From Sphingomonas sp. GC_Shp_5 (GTDB lineage Bacteria; Pseudomonadota; Alphaproteobacteria; Sphingomonadales; Sphingomonadaceae): a stretch of DNA of 64,000 bases. A model generated the notes under the pieces. It did not search any database, was not told the origin of the DNA, and saw only the letters and a list, made by a program, of their open reading frames with translations. The DNA lies in contig NZ_JALNUP010000022.1 in the NCBI RefSeq assembly GCF_026540855.1, positions 1 to 64,000 on the forward strand. The letters are read 5' to 3'. Position 1 is the first letter of the stretch. Every line of letters begins with the position of its first letter. Shown here one piece after another: positions 26,675 through 34,548 of this stretch. A program made the position numbers and the translations under genes.

Positions 26675-27498
26675 AGCTTGCGCTTCTGCAGATGACCAGC
26701 GGGATCGATCCCGCCGGCAATGCGGCTGATCTGACCAAGGCGATCGAGGCCACGGCCGCGGGCGGGGCGGCGATGCTGTTCACGCCGGAAATGTCCGGGC
26801 TGATCGATCGTGATCGCGTCCGGGCGGCGGCATCGATCGTCGGCGAGGACGCGGACCCGGTGCTTGCTGCGGTGCGGGCCGCGGCGGCGCGCGCGGGCAT
26901 CTGGGTGCATCTCGGCTCGCTGGCGATCCGCCGCGACGACGGGCGCTACGCCAATCGCGGCTTCGTGATTGATCCCGATGGCGCGATCCGCGCCCGCTAC
27001 GACAAGATCCACCTGTTCGACGTCGATCTGGCGAGCGGCGAGAGCTGGCGCGAGTCGGCGAGCTATGCCGGGGGCGAGGCGGCGGTGATGGCGGCGACGC
27101 CGCTCGGCAGCCTCGGCCTGTCGATCTGCTACGATCTGCGCTTCCCGGCGCTCTACCAGGCGCTGAGTGCGGCCGGGGCCGAGCTGCTGGCGGTGCCCGC
27201 CGCCTTCACCCGGCCGACCGGCGAGGCGCATTGGCATTGCCTGCTGCGGGCCCGCGCGATCGAGAATGGCTGTTTCGTGATCGCCGCTGCCCAGGCGGGA
27301 GTTCATGAGGATGGCCGGGCCACTTATGGCCACTCGCTGGTCGTCGATCCCTGGGGAACGGTGCTGCTCGACATGGCGGAAGCGGCGGGCCTAGGCTTCG
27401 TCGACATCGATCCGACGATGGCGGCGACGGTGCGGGCGCGGATCCCGGTGATCGCGCATCGACGCCCGATCGCGCCGGTCGAGGGCGGCGGATCGTGA
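26671..27498 (+). CDS. Carbon-nitrogen hydrolase (nitrilase superfamily, NIT1/omega-amidase-like)
   Basis: 275 residues with the complete Glu-Lys-Cys triad: Glu in LFTPEMSG, Lys in RYDKIHLFDVD and Cys in SICYDLRFP. The last motif and KIHLFDVD place it with the Nit1/deaminated-glutathione amidase branch, which removes amide nitrogen from deaminated glutathione as a metabolite-repair step. Its position directly behind glutaredoxin fits glutathione metabolism. It is coupled on both sides by 4-bp overlaps. Confidence 0.9.
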   Translation: MKLALLQMTSGIDPAGNAADLTKAIEATAAGGAAMLFTPEMSGLIDRDRVRAAASIVGEDADPVLAAVRAAAARAGIWVHLGSLAIRRDDGRYANRGFVIDPDGAIRARYDKIHLFDVDLASGESWRESASYAGGEAAVMAATPLGSLGLSICYDLRFPALYQALSAAGAELLAVPAAFTRPTGEAHWHCLLRARAIENGCFVIAAAQAGVHEDGRATYGHSLVVDPWGTVLLDMAEAAGLGFVDIDPTMAATVRARIPVIAHRRPIAPVEGGGS

Positions 27499-27986
27499 TC
27501 GTGTTCGATCTGCGCTGCGGCGGCGGCCATGTGTTCGAGGCCTGGTTCGGCTCAAGCGCTGCTTATGAGGCGCAGGCTGCCGCCGGGCAGGTCGCGTGCC
27601 CGCTGTGCGCCGACACCCGGGTCACCAAGGCGGTGATGGCGCCCAACATTCCGGTAAAGGGCAACCGGCAGGTCGTCACGCCGCCGCAGGGCGCCGACGG
27701 TGGCGCCGCACGCGTGCGCGCGTCCGCGCCGCCCGTGGCCCCCGATCCGGCGATGATCAAGCAAGCGCTGACGATGCTCGCCGCGGCGCAGGCCAAGGCG
27801 CTCGAGGGATCGCAATGGGTGGGTGGCAGCTTCGCGACGCAGGCGCGGGCGATGCAGCTCGGCGAGGTGGCGACCAGCCCGATCCACGGCCAGGCCAGCC
27901 TTGCCGAGGCGCGGGCGCTGGCCGACGAAGGTGTGCCGATCGCGGCCCTGCCATTGCCCGTGGTGCCGCCGGAAACCTCCAACTGA
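27495..27986 (+). CDS. DUF1178 family protein
   Basis: 163 residues with a GTG start overlapping the nitrilase stop (GTGA). The N-terminus MIVFDLRCGGGHVFEAWFGSS and CPLCADTRVTKAVMAPNI form a zinc-ribbon-like knuckle typical of DUF1178. A low-complexity linker follows, then a conserved helical tail with GEVATSPIHGQASLAEARALADEGVPIAALPLP. The function is unknown; the family commonly follows a nitrilase gene in alphaproteobacteria. Confidence 0.9.
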   Translation: MIVFDLRCGGGHVFEAWFGSSAAYEAQAAAGQVACPLCADTRVTKAVMAPNIPVKGNRQVVTPPQGADGGAARVRASAPPVAPDPAMIKQALTMLAAAQAKALEGSQWVGGSFATQARAMQLGEVATSPIHGQASLAEARALADEGVPIAALPLPVVPPETSN

Positions 27987-28047
27987 ACCATGGGCCGCCG
28001 CGCGCAGGCTGGACCGATCGGTGCCGGGCGGATATCTAGACCCGCGT

Positions 28048-28124
28048 GACTCCGTAGCTCAGTCGGATAGAGCATCAGATTCCTAATCTGGGGGCCACTG
28101 GTTCGAATCCAGTCGGGGTCACCA
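28048..28124 (+). tRNA. tRNA-Arg (anticodon CCT)
   Basis: A 77-nt cloverleaf including the encoded CCA. The acceptor stem GACTCCG pairs with CGGGGTC. The anticodon arm has loop TTCCTAA, giving CCT for AGG codons. The T-arm contains GGTTCGAATCC. Confidence 0.97.
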
Positions 28125-28612
28125 CCTCCCTCGCCATCGCCATGTTTGTCAGTCGGGCGCCCTGTAGCGCCGGCGGCGGCAGGCTTAGCTCCCCGTCGAG
28201 TTAAGTTTATGCGTATCGCAGCCACTTGGCGCGATTGGCAAACCGACTTTCGGTTAATTGGCGTGAAAGAATTGCGTACTTCTACGACGTATACGTAAAC
28301 ATCGTGATTAGCTACCAGCGACTATAGACGTCGGGGGGATCGGCGTCGTGGCGGTTAGTGTAGTGACGGCGATACCGGGTGATCGGTAGCAAGATGATCG
28401 GGTTGAAGTCTGCGGAATCGAGTCGGTTGAGGCTGGTTGGCGGGTGAAAGCACAACCAAAACGGATGCGATTATAGATAAGTCAGAATAGATCGCGCCCG
28501 ATCGCCGATATAGTGACCAGCTAGAGGCTGGCGGTGGCAAGGTCATGGCCGACGGGGATGATCACCTATGGATGATCAGGGATCGGTCAAGGGACGGCAG
28601 GGGAGAGGATTG
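28125..28612. other. 488-bp AT-richer gap downstream of tRNA-Arg
   Basis: Base composition drops compared with the flanking genes. It holds a 10-bp palindrome ACGTATACGT at 28287-28296 and one 29-codon frame at 28209-28298 (MRIAATWRDWQTDFRLIGVK...) without a good ribosome-binding site. There is no integrase remnant or copy of the tRNA end that I can see. Confidence 0.5.
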
Positions 28613-29125
28613 ATGTTGCACGGGGTGGCGCTGTATCGTGGCGCCGATCCATCTGTGGCCGCCACGTCCAAGGCAAGGCCGCGCGGCGCGCGCGCGGCCA
28701 AAACCGACCTGGCCATTACCGATGTGGTGGTCACGGCCTTGTCGGCCCAGGACGTCGTGGTCGCCGGCGGGGCTGCGCCGGGGGGCGCGCTCAGCGTTGG
28801 CGAGAGGCTGGTGGTCGATCTTGCCGGGATCGGCGAGCGCGCGGCGACGGTGATCGCGGTCGATCAGCCGGGTTGCCGCCTGGCGTTCGTCGCGCCGCTG
28901 TCCCCTGCGGAACTCGCACTGGCGCGGCGCTTCGATGGCGCGCTCGGCGACGAGCCACAGCAGCATGACAACGAAGCGGCGGCGGGGCTTGCCGTGATGG
29001 TGCCGCCCTATCCGGAGCCGGTGGTGGGCAAATATGCCGGCGCGGTGAGGGTGCTGCTGGCGGCGGGCCTGGCGGCTGGTGCCTGGGCGGCGGTGCTTGG
29101 ATTGATCCGGCTGCTGCAACCGTAA
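28613..29125 (+). CDS. PilZ-like protein with C-terminal membrane helix
   Basis: A 170-residue protein. Residues about 20-105 have the strand pattern of a PilZ domain (RPRGARAAKTDLAITDVVVTALSAQDVVV; LSVGERLVVDLAGIGERAATVIAVDQPGCRLAFVAPLS). The c-di-GMP motifs are worn: RxxxR is present in shifted form, and DxSxxG reads AxSxxD, so binding is doubtful. Residues about 140-165 form one membrane helix. GGGGAGAGG just before ATG 28613 decides the start over ATG 28568. Confidence 0.55.
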   Translation: MLHGVALYRGADPSVAATSKARPRGARAAKTDLAITDVVVTALSAQDVVVAGGAAPGGALSVGERLVVDLAGIGERAATVIAVDQPGCRLAFVAPLSPAELALARRFDGALGDEPQQHDNEAAAGLAVMVPPYPEPVVGKYAGAVRVLLAAGLAAGAWAAVLGLIRLLQP

Positions 29126-29355
29126 GCGCGGGCGACGATGCCCTCGGCGCCGTCGGTCGAGCGCCGGCCATCGGCGGTGAATGGTTCCCCCTTGCCGGCG
29201 CGAACGCGCCGCGGCTGTAAAACCACTGCAACATGAAGGCCGTACGGGCCATGACTGAGCTCCCTTCCGGAGCGCGTGGACCGATGCGATGTACCCTGGA
29301 CGCAACCTGAGCGCAGTGACGCTGTTCCGCGGCTATGTGGCCGCTGGGGACCGTT

Positions 29356-29481
29356 ATGTCGATTAAGGCAGCGAGCAACTGGCCCAAGCCGCTGACCTTC
29401 TGGGTCTATGTGGCTGCCGGCGTCGCGCGGATCATTGCCTCGGCGATCGCCATGCCGTTCCTGTCGCTGCCGAGGCGCTGA
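29356..29481 (+). CDS. Putative 41-residue membrane protein
   Basis: Starts MSIKAASNWPKPLTFWVYVA and continues with one hydrophobic helix (FWVYVAAGVARIIASAIAMPF) ending in LPRR. The ribosome-binding site is poor, and the 230 bp before it hold no other gene I trust. It is compatible with a small inner-membrane protein, but a chance frame is possible. Confidence 0.35.
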   Translation: MSIKAASNWPKPLTFWVYVAAGVARIIASAIAMPFLSLPRR

Positions 29482-29552
29482 GCCGGGCCGCCGCGTGCTG
29501 CGGCGCAGGGCGTGGTGATCAGAGAGACGTTATAGCGGTTGGATGAAGTCTT

Positions 29553-29586
29553 CCGGGAACGCCGCCGGCCCATGCGGGCGGCGTTC
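29553..29586. terminator. Hairpin terminator downstream of SWIB gene
   Basis: A perfect 12-bp stem GGGAACGCCGCC / GGCGGCGTTCCC with a 10-base loop, 17 bases past the SWIB stop codon. The T-run is short. Confidence 0.65.
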
Positions 29587-29603
29587 CCTGGTCGAACCGG
29601 CCT

Positions 29604-29864
29604 TCAGGCCTTGACGTGCTGCGAGATGTACTTGTTCATCTCAAACATCGTCACCTTGTCGCGGCCGAATACCTTCTTGAGCTTCTCGTCGGCGAGAATC
29701 TCGCGCTTGTTCTCGGGGTTCTGCAGGTCGTTGGACTTGATATAAGCCCACACCTTGCTGATCACCTCGCTGCGCGGCAGCTTCTCGTTGCCGACCACGG
29801 CGCCGAGCTCTTCAGAGGGCTGGACGGGGGCGTGGATGCCGCCGGTCTTTGGTGCAGTAGCCAT
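29604..29864 (-). CDS. SWIB/MDM2 domain protein
   Basis: An 86-residue protein that is almost only a SWIB domain: LGAVVGNEKLPRSEVISKVWAYIKSNDLQNPENKREILADEKLKKVFGRDKVTMFEMNKYISQHV. In eukaryotes SWIB domains sit in chromatin remodelers. In bacteria and chlamydiae they occur alone or fused to topoisomerase, and may act on nucleoid architecture. GGAAGGAA upstream supports the start. Confidence 0.92.
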   Translation of the reverse strand: MATAPKTGGIHAPVQPSEELGAVVGNEKLPRSEVISKVWAYIKSNDLQNPENKREILADEKLKKVFGRDKVTMFEMNKYISQHVKA

Positions 29865-29909
29865 CGGATTCCTTCCTGTTCGCGCCCGGTCCATTCCCGG
29901 CCACGTGAA

Positions 29910-30113
29910 TCACGCCTTTTTCAGCGCGCCCGCCTTGTGCGCTGCCTTGCCGCCGTTGTCACTCTCTACGATAAACTGCGGTTCCTCCTTGGAAGCGCGG
30001 ACCGTGTGGCCCTTGATCTGGGTGTCGCTGGTCTGCTTTTTCTCGACCTTGCCATGCGCGGTGCCACCGTGGCTCTTCCAGCTGACCTTGTCGCCGACCT
30101 TGGGATCCGTCAT
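29910..30113 (-). CDS. DUF2945 (hypervirulence-associated TUDOR-like) protein
   Basis: A 67-residue basic protein: VGDKVSWKSHGGTAHGKVEKKQTSDTQIKGHTVRASKEEPQFIVESDNGGKAAHKAGALKKA. This is the DUF2945 signature of a small SH3/TUDOR-like barrel. The Lys-rich tail suggests nucleic-acid contact. GGAG lies upstream. It is followed 45 bp later by the SWIB gene on the same strand, a common pairing of nucleoid-type small proteins. Confidence 0.88.
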   Translation of the reverse strand: MTDPKVGDKVSWKSHGGTAHGKVEKKQTSDTQIKGHTVRASKEEPQFIVESDNGGKAAHKAGALKKA

Positions 30114-30278
30114 CGTCGCTCTCCTGATTGCTCCACCTGAAGCGCGCGACGCCGCCAAGGGTTGCACGGTTGGGGTGACGACACCTGCGCGCCCATGGTA
30201 GCGACGCAGGCAACGCGGTTCCCGCCGGAGCCGGCAGCAGGATGAACGACGTGCAGCAACCTTCCATGCGACCTGCCC

Positions 30279-30905
30279 ATGGCTGATCAACGCGCTACCC
30301 CGGACGAGGGCGATCTGGTCGCCGCCGCCGCCACGCCCGCCGTGCCCGCCGATGTCGCCGAGGCGATCCGGACGCTGATCCGCTGGGCGGGCGACGACCC
30401 CACCCGCGAAGGGCTGATCGACACCCCACGCCGCGTCGCCAAGGCGTGGAAGGAATATTGCGCCGGCTATGGCGACGATCCCGCGCATCACCTCGAGCGG
30501 GTGTTCGAAGAGGTGGGCGGCTATGACGAGATCGTGCTGCTCAAGGACATCCCGTTCCAGTCGCATTGCGAGCACCACATGGCGCCGATCATTGGCAAGG
30601 CGCACATCGCCTATCTGCCGCGCGACCATGTCGTCGGCATCTCCAAGCTTGCCCGGGTGCTGCACGGCTTCGCGCGGCGGCTGCAGGTGCAGGAGCGGCT
30701 CACCGCCGAGGTCGCGGATTGCATCTGGGACAATCTGAAGCCCCAGGGTGTCGCGGTGGTGATCGAGGCGAGCCATGCCTGCATGACCGCGCGTGGCGTG
30801 CGTACCCCCGGCGTGACGATGGCCACCAGCCGAATGATGGGCGTGTTCCGCGACGACGAGCGCAGCCGCAAGGAAGTGCTGTCGCTGATGGGCCTGCGCG
30901 GGTGA
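30279..30905 (+). CDS. folE: GTP cyclohydrolase I
   Basis: A 208-residue type I enzyme converting GTP to 7,8-dihydroneopterin triphosphate, the first step of tetrahydrofolate and pterin synthesis. Zinc ligands are Cys and His in FQSHCEHHMAPI and Cys in EASHACMTARGV. GISKLARVLHGFARRLQVQERL and KPQGVAVVIEA are family signatures. Length is standard. The stop overlaps the next start (GTGA). Confidence 0.96.
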   Translation: MADQRATPDEGDLVAAAATPAVPADVAEAIRTLIRWAGDDPTREGLIDTPRRVAKAWKEYCAGYGDDPAHHLERVFEEVGGYDEIVLLKDIPFQSHCEHHMAPIIGKAHIAYLPRDHVVGISKLARVLHGFARRLQVQERLTAEVADCIWDNLKPQGVAVVIEASHACMTARGVRTPGVTMATSRMMGVFRDDERSRKEVLSLMGLRG

Positions 30906-31648
30906 ACCGCACCGTGCTGGTGACCGGCGGCGCCAAGCGGTTGGGGGCGTGCATCGTCCGCCGGCTGGCAGCCGAGGGGCATCGGCCGGTGATCCACTAC
31001 GGCAGCTCGGCGGAGGCAGCGGAGCGACTGGCCGACGAGGTCGGCGGCGTGACGGTACAGGCGGACCTTGCCGATGCAGCCGCGGTCGCCGGGCTGATCG
31101 ACGCGGCACGGGCCGCGAGCGGCAGCGCGATCGACGGGTTGGTCAGCAGCGCCTCGCTGTTCGAGTATGACGCCCCCCAGGCGATCGATCGCCCGCTCGC
31201 CGAGCGGCTGCACGCGATCAATCTGCTGGCGCCGGTGCAGCTGGCCGCGGCGCTGGCGGCGCAACACGACGTCGCCGAGGGCGCCGTGGTCAACCTGCTC
31301 GACCAGAAGGTCGCAAACCTGAACCCCGATTTCTTCTCCTATACGCTGACCAAGATCGCGCTTGCCGGGGCGACGACGATGCTGGCGCAGGCGCTGGGCC
31401 CGCGGATCGCAGTCAACGCGGTCGCCCCCGGCCTGTCGCTGCCGAGCGGCGACCAGAGCGACGAGGAGTTCCGGGCCGTCGCCTCGACCAACGCCCTGCA
31501 GCGCCCAGTCGAGCCCGACGATGTCGCCGCGGCGGTGGCGTTCCTGATCGGCGCGCGCGGCGTCAGCGGCGAGACAATGTTCGTCGACGCCGGCCAGCGT
31601 TTCCTGGCGCGGCCGCGCGACGTGATGTTCGAGCGCGCACGTGGCTGA
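30902..31648 (+). CDS. SDR oxidoreductase, FolM/pteridine-reductase-like
   Basis: A 248-residue short-chain dehydrogenase. The Rossmann motif is VTGGAKRLGACIVRRLAAEGH (TGGxxRxG, the FolM/pteridine-reductase type). The active-site Tyr-x-x-x-Lys is FSYTLTKIAL. The usual catalytic Ser position reads NLLDQKVANLNPDF, and that loop also resembles PTR1/FolM. Set between folE and folB with overlapping codons, it most likely reduces a dihydropterin or dihydrofolate. Confidence 0.8.
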   Translation: MNRTVLVTGGAKRLGACIVRRLAAEGHRPVIHYGSSAEAAERLADEVGGVTVQADLADAAAVAGLIDAARAASGSAIDGLVSSASLFEYDAPQAIDRPLAERLHAINLLAPVQLAAALAAQHDVAEGAVVNLLDQKVANLNPDFFSYTLTKIALAGATTMLAQALGPRIAVNAVAPGLSLPSGDQSDEEFRAVASTNALQRPVEPDDVAAAVAFLIGARGVSGETMFVDAGQRFLARPRDVMFERARG

Positions 31649-31994
31649 CTATCTGATCATCCTCGACGCGCTGGAGGTGATGATCCGCCTCGGCATCCAC
31701 CCGCGCGAGGCAGAACCGCAACGCGTGATCATCTCGGTCGAGATGACGGTGCGCTACCCGCAAGCGCCGGCCGAGGATGCGATCGACGAGGTGCTCGATT
31801 ACGATTTCGTCCGCGAAGGCATCCTCGCGCTTGCCGCGGGCCGCCACTTTTCGCTGCAGGAAACGCTGTGCGAGGCGATCGCCGCCATATGCCTGGCCGA
31901 TCCTCGTGTGACCCAGGTGAGCGTGCGCACCTCGAAGACCGATATCTATCCCGATGCGCGGATCGGCTGCGCAATCGTCCGCACCCGCGGCTAA
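31641..31994 (+). CDS. folB: Dihydroneopterin aldolase
   Basis: A 117-residue FolB: LEVMIRLGIHPREAEPQRVIISVEM is the N-terminal signature, DEVLDYDFVREGI the middle, and SLQETLCEAIAAICLADPRVTQVSVRTSKTDIYPDA carries the Glu that binds the pterin ring and the catalytic Lys. It converts dihydroneopterin to 6-hydroxymethyldihydropterin. GTG start, overlapping the SDR gene by eight bases. Confidence 0.92.
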   Translation: MADYLIILDALEVMIRLGIHPREAEPQRVIISVEMTVRYPQAPAEDAIDEVLDYDFVREGILALAAGRHFSLQETLCEAIAAICLADPRVTQVSVRTSKTDIYPDARIGCAIVRTRG

Positions 31995-32040
31995 CCCCGC
32001 TGCGGTCGCGCACCATACCCGAAAACCAAAAAGAATTTAA

Positions 32041-32064
32041 GGAACGCTTGCAACCGGTCCCGTT
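32041..32064 (+). promoter_or_regulatory. Possible EcfG-type stress promoter
   Basis: GGAAC at 32041-32045 and CGTT at 32061-32064, separated by 15 bases. The general-stress sigma factor EcfG of alphaproteobacteria uses GGAAC and CGTT with 16-17 bases between, so this is one short of ideal. It lies 56 bp before the 41-residue membrane protein gene. Confidence 0.3.
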
Positions 32065-32120
32065 TTGAAACATTGACCACATGCCGGCAGCAAAAGCGCC
32101 GCAGGAACAATGCAGGAGAG

Positions 32121-32246
32121 ATGAGCGTGAACCGTCAGTTGCCGTATCAGCCGTCGACCAACCATCCGTTCGGCGCCCATGGCGTCCTGATCGCCATTCC
32201 GATGAGCCTCGCGCTCTGGGCCGTGATCGGCGCCCTTATCTTCTGA
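32121..32246 (+). CDS. Small membrane protein (41 residues)
   Basis: Starts MSVNRQLPYQPSTNHPFGAH and then one strongly hydrophobic helix (GVLIAIPMSLALWAVIGALIF) that ends the protein. CAGGAGAG directly upstream is a strong ribosome-binding site, and a 9-bp hairpin follows the stop, so it looks like a complete monocistronic unit. No family recognised. Confidence 0.65.
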   Translation: MSVNRQLPYQPSTNHPFGAHGVLIAIPMSLALWAVIGALIF

Positions 32247-32255
32247 TGATGATGA

Positions 32256-32278
32256 CGGCCGGCGGGGGACGCCGGCCG
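32256..32278 (+). terminator. Hairpin after the 41-residue protein gene
   Basis: A perfect stem CGGCCGGCG / CGCCGGCCG around GGGGA, nine bases past the stop codon. Confidence 0.6.
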
Positions 32279-32609
32279 GATTGATGACGGGCGCGTCGTC
32301 GCCGTTGTTAGACGTGCAGACAGGGCGCGGGCAGCGCGCCAGGGTTGAGGCCCGGATTGCGGTTGATGCCGCGTCCGATGTGCCTCCCACATCCTCTGAT
32401 ACCGACATCCCAGCGTACGCTGGGCGCTAGCGAGGCGCGGACGACGCGCGCCACGAAAGTACCTCAGCCGTTGCGGGATGACGGCTAGTTGGTTGATGCT
32501 TGTTTGCTTGCGACATCGGCCGGTCGCGCAGCTCCATCCTGCCATCCCGCATCGAAGAGCCGGTCGCGGTGAACGGCCTGCCACGGCATCGCCGCGCAGG
32601 CCCCTTCAG
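32279..32609. other. 331-bp gap downstream of leuA with a degenerate REP hairpin
   Basis: No gene seen. A short perfect hairpin CCCAGCG-TA-CGCTGGG at 32409-32424 belongs to the repeat family at 1021 and 36873. It may help end the leftward leuA transcript. Confidence 0.5.
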
Positions 32610-34265
32610 TCAGATGCGATTCGCCGCGCTGAGTACGGCGCGGACGCTGGCGGTGGCGATGTCGGTGTCGAGACCCACGCCGAACACCGTGGCGCCGCTC
32701 GCGGTGCGGCATTCGACATAGGCCGCGGCCTGGGCATCGGCGCCATGGCCGATCGCATGCTCGTTATAGTCGACCACGTCGAGCGCCGGCCCGGTATCGC
32801 CGAGCGCGGCGACCACGCCCGAGATCAGCCCGTTGCCGCGCCCCGAAATCGAGCGCTCGGCCCCATCCACCGCGACCCGGCCGACGAACAGACGATTGCC
32901 GGCGCCGCCGCTTTCCTCATAATCGCGCAGCACGAAACGATCGTCGGCGCGTGGCAGGTAGGTCGCTTCGAACCGGCCCCAGATGTCGGCAGCATTGAGT
33001 TCGCGGCTGGTCTCGTCGGCCATCGCCTGAACGTGGCGGCTGAAATCGGCCTGCAGGCGCTTGGGCAGCTTGAGCCCCTTGTCCTGCTCGATCACCCAGG
33101 CGACGCCGCCCTTGCCGGATTGCGAATTGACGCGGATCACCGCTTCGTAGCTGCGGCCGAGATCGGCGGGATCGATCGGCAGATAGGGCACTTCCCACAG
33201 CCCGTCGTTGCGTGCGGCCTGGGCCGCAAAGCCCTTCTTGATCGCGTCCTGGTGGCTGCCGGAGAAGGCCGTGAACACGAGGTCGCCGGCATAGGGCGTG
33301 CGCGGGTGAACAGGGATGTTGGTGCAATAATTGACGGTGTTGACGATGCCGTCGATGTCCGACAGGTCGAGCCCCGGCGCCACGCCCTGCGTGTACATGT
33401 TGAGCGCCACCGTCACCAGATCGCAATTACCGGTACGCTCGCCATTGCCGAGCAGGCAGCCCTCGACCCGGTCGGCACCGGCCATCAGCCCGAGTTCGGC
33501 CGCGGCGACGCCGGTGCCGCGGTCGTTGTGCGGGTGGAGGCTGATCACCACGCTGTCGCGATTGCGGATGTGCCGGCCAAACCATTCGATCTGGTCGGCA
33601 TAGACGTTCGGCGTCGCGCATTCGACGGTGGCGGGGAGGTTGAGGATCAGCGGGCGCTCGGCGGTCGGCTGGAGCACGTCCATCACGGCCTCGCAGACCT
33701 CGATCGAGAAATCGAGTTCGGCAGTGGAGAAGGTCTCGGGGCTGTATTCGAAATGCCAGTCGGTGTTCGGATGCGCGGCAGCCTGGTCGCGCAGCACCTT
33801 GGCGCCGTCCACCGCGATTTGCTTCACCTGGGTGCGATCCATGCCGAACACGATCTTGCGCCACGCCGGGCTAACGGCGTTGTAGACGTGAACGATCGCC
33901 TGCTTGGCGCCGTCGAGGGAGGCGAAGGTAGTCTCGATCAGGTCGCGGCGCGATTGGGTGAGCACCTGGATGAAGACATCGTCGGGGATGCGATCGTCGC
34001 GCACCAGCCCCGAGATGAAATCGAACTCGGTAGCGCCGGCCGAGGGGAAGCCGACCTCGATCTCCTTGAGCCCGACCTTGAGCAGCAGATCGAAGAAGCG
34101 GGTCTTCTTCTCCGCATCCATCGGATCGATCAGCGCCTGGTTGCCATCGCGCAGGTCGGTGGAGAGCCATCGCGGTGCCTGGGTGATGGTGCGCCCGGGC
34201 CATTGCCGATTCGGCAGGTCGATCTGCGGGAAGGGACGGTATTTGCTGGAAGGATCGCGCAACAT
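32610..34265 (-). CDS. leuA: 2-isopropylmalate synthase (long/yeast-type)
   Basis: A 551-residue enzyme condensing acetyl-CoA with 2-oxoisovalerate, the committed step of leucine synthesis. It opens with the type 2 LeuA signature ([22 protein letters not shown]), then [13 protein letters not shown] at the active site, the [19 protein letters not shown] metal motif (HxH) and a C-terminal leucine-binding regulatory domain (about 430-551). Met at 34265 is chosen because family similarity starts there. Expression is probably attenuated by the leader peptide at 34368-34412. Confidence 0.95.
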   Translation of the reverse strand: MLRDPSSKYRPFPQIDLPNRQWPGRTITQAPRWLSTDLRDGNQALIDPMDAEKKTRFFDLLLKVGLKEIEVGFPSAGATEFDFISGLVRDDRIPDDVFIQVLTQSRRDLIETTFASLDGAKQAIVHVYNAVSPAWRKIVFGMDRTQVKQIAVDGAKVLRDQAAAHPNTDWHFEYSPETFSTAELDFSIEVCEAVMDVLQPTAERPLILNLPATVECATPNVYADQIEWFGRHIRNRDSVVISLHPHNDRGTGVAAAELGLMAGADRVEGCLLGNGERTGNCDLVTVALNMYTQGVAPGLDLSDIDGIVNTVNYCTNIPVHPRTPYAGDLVFTAFSGSHQDAIKKGFAAQAARNDGLWEVPYLPIDPADLGRSYEAVIRVNSQSGKGGVAWVIEQDKGLKLPKRLQADFSRHVQAMADETSRELNAADIWGRFEATYLPRADDRFVLRDYEESGGAGNRLFVGRVAVDGAERSISGRGNGLISGVVAALGDTGPALDVVDYNEHAIGHGADAQAAAYVECRTASGATVFGVGLDTDIATASVRAVLSAANRI

Positions 34266-34329
34266 GGAAAAACTCTCGGGTCGGCACGGGGCAAGGCCCC
34301 ACACGGGTCGCTGATATGCTCGAGTAAAC

Positions 34330-34374
34330 CCCTCAGGGGCAGGCGCGGCCTCGCCGCGCGGCAGCCCCTAAGGG
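34330..34374 (-). promoter_or_regulatory. leuA attenuator stem-loop
   Basis: An 11-bp outer stem (CCCTTAGGGGC / GCCCCTGAGGG, one G-T pair) and a 6-bp GC inner hairpin lie between the leader peptide and leuA. The leader stop codon TAG is inside the 5' arm, so ribosome position would decide whether it folds. Only a short T-stretch follows. Confidence 0.6.
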
Positions 34375-34412
34375 CGCGTAAGTCGAAGCGTCAGGCGGAG
34401 AGTGCGGGTCAC
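34368..34412 (-). CDS. leuA leader peptide
   Basis: A GTG-initiated frame of 14 codons giving MTRTLRLTLRLTRP, with four leucine codons among alternating Thr/Arg and a stop inside the attenuator stem. It sits 100 bp before leuA on the same strand. Leucine-rich leaders upstream of leuA are an established attenuation device. The ribosome-binding site is weak, so the start codon is less certain than the frame. Confidence 0.65.
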   Translation of the reverse strand: MTRTLRLTLRLTRP

Positions 34413-34471
34413 GGCGGCGGTTCTGGCGCAGCGCCCGGGGCTTGTCCAGCCGTCTCATGCCCACTTGCATT

Positions 34472-34491
34472 ACCGTTGATTAACCAACGGT
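34472..34491. promoter_or_regulatory. Inverted repeat between leuA leader and BLUF gene
   Basis: ACCGTTGATTAACCAACGGT has perfect 7-bp arms around ATTAAC. It lies in the divergent promoter region and is a candidate operator for either gene. Confidence 0.4.
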
Positions 34492-34548
34492 CGGCTAGAG
34501 CAAGAAGGGGCCCGATGCTGTCCCACTAACCTACGTTGGAAGAGCACC

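Noticed and set aside
27563..28225. Minus-strand open frame containing DWIRTSGPQIRNLMLYPTEL
   Set aside because: This is a well-known false protein made by translating the antisense strand of a tRNA gene. It covers tRNA-Arg and the DUF1178 gene in reverse.
28791..29252. Minus-strand frame MARTAFMLQWFYSRGAFAPA with a good GGGAG upstream
   Set aside because: The first 30 residues look plausible, but the rest is Pro/Arg/Ala-rich and antisense to the PilZ-like gene. I could not separate a real short gene from chance.
32478..34529. 683-codon open frame antisense to leuA
   Set aside because: A GC-rich shadow frame. Its Asp/Arg/Gly-rich composition has no family resemblance, and leuA on the other strand is unmistakable.
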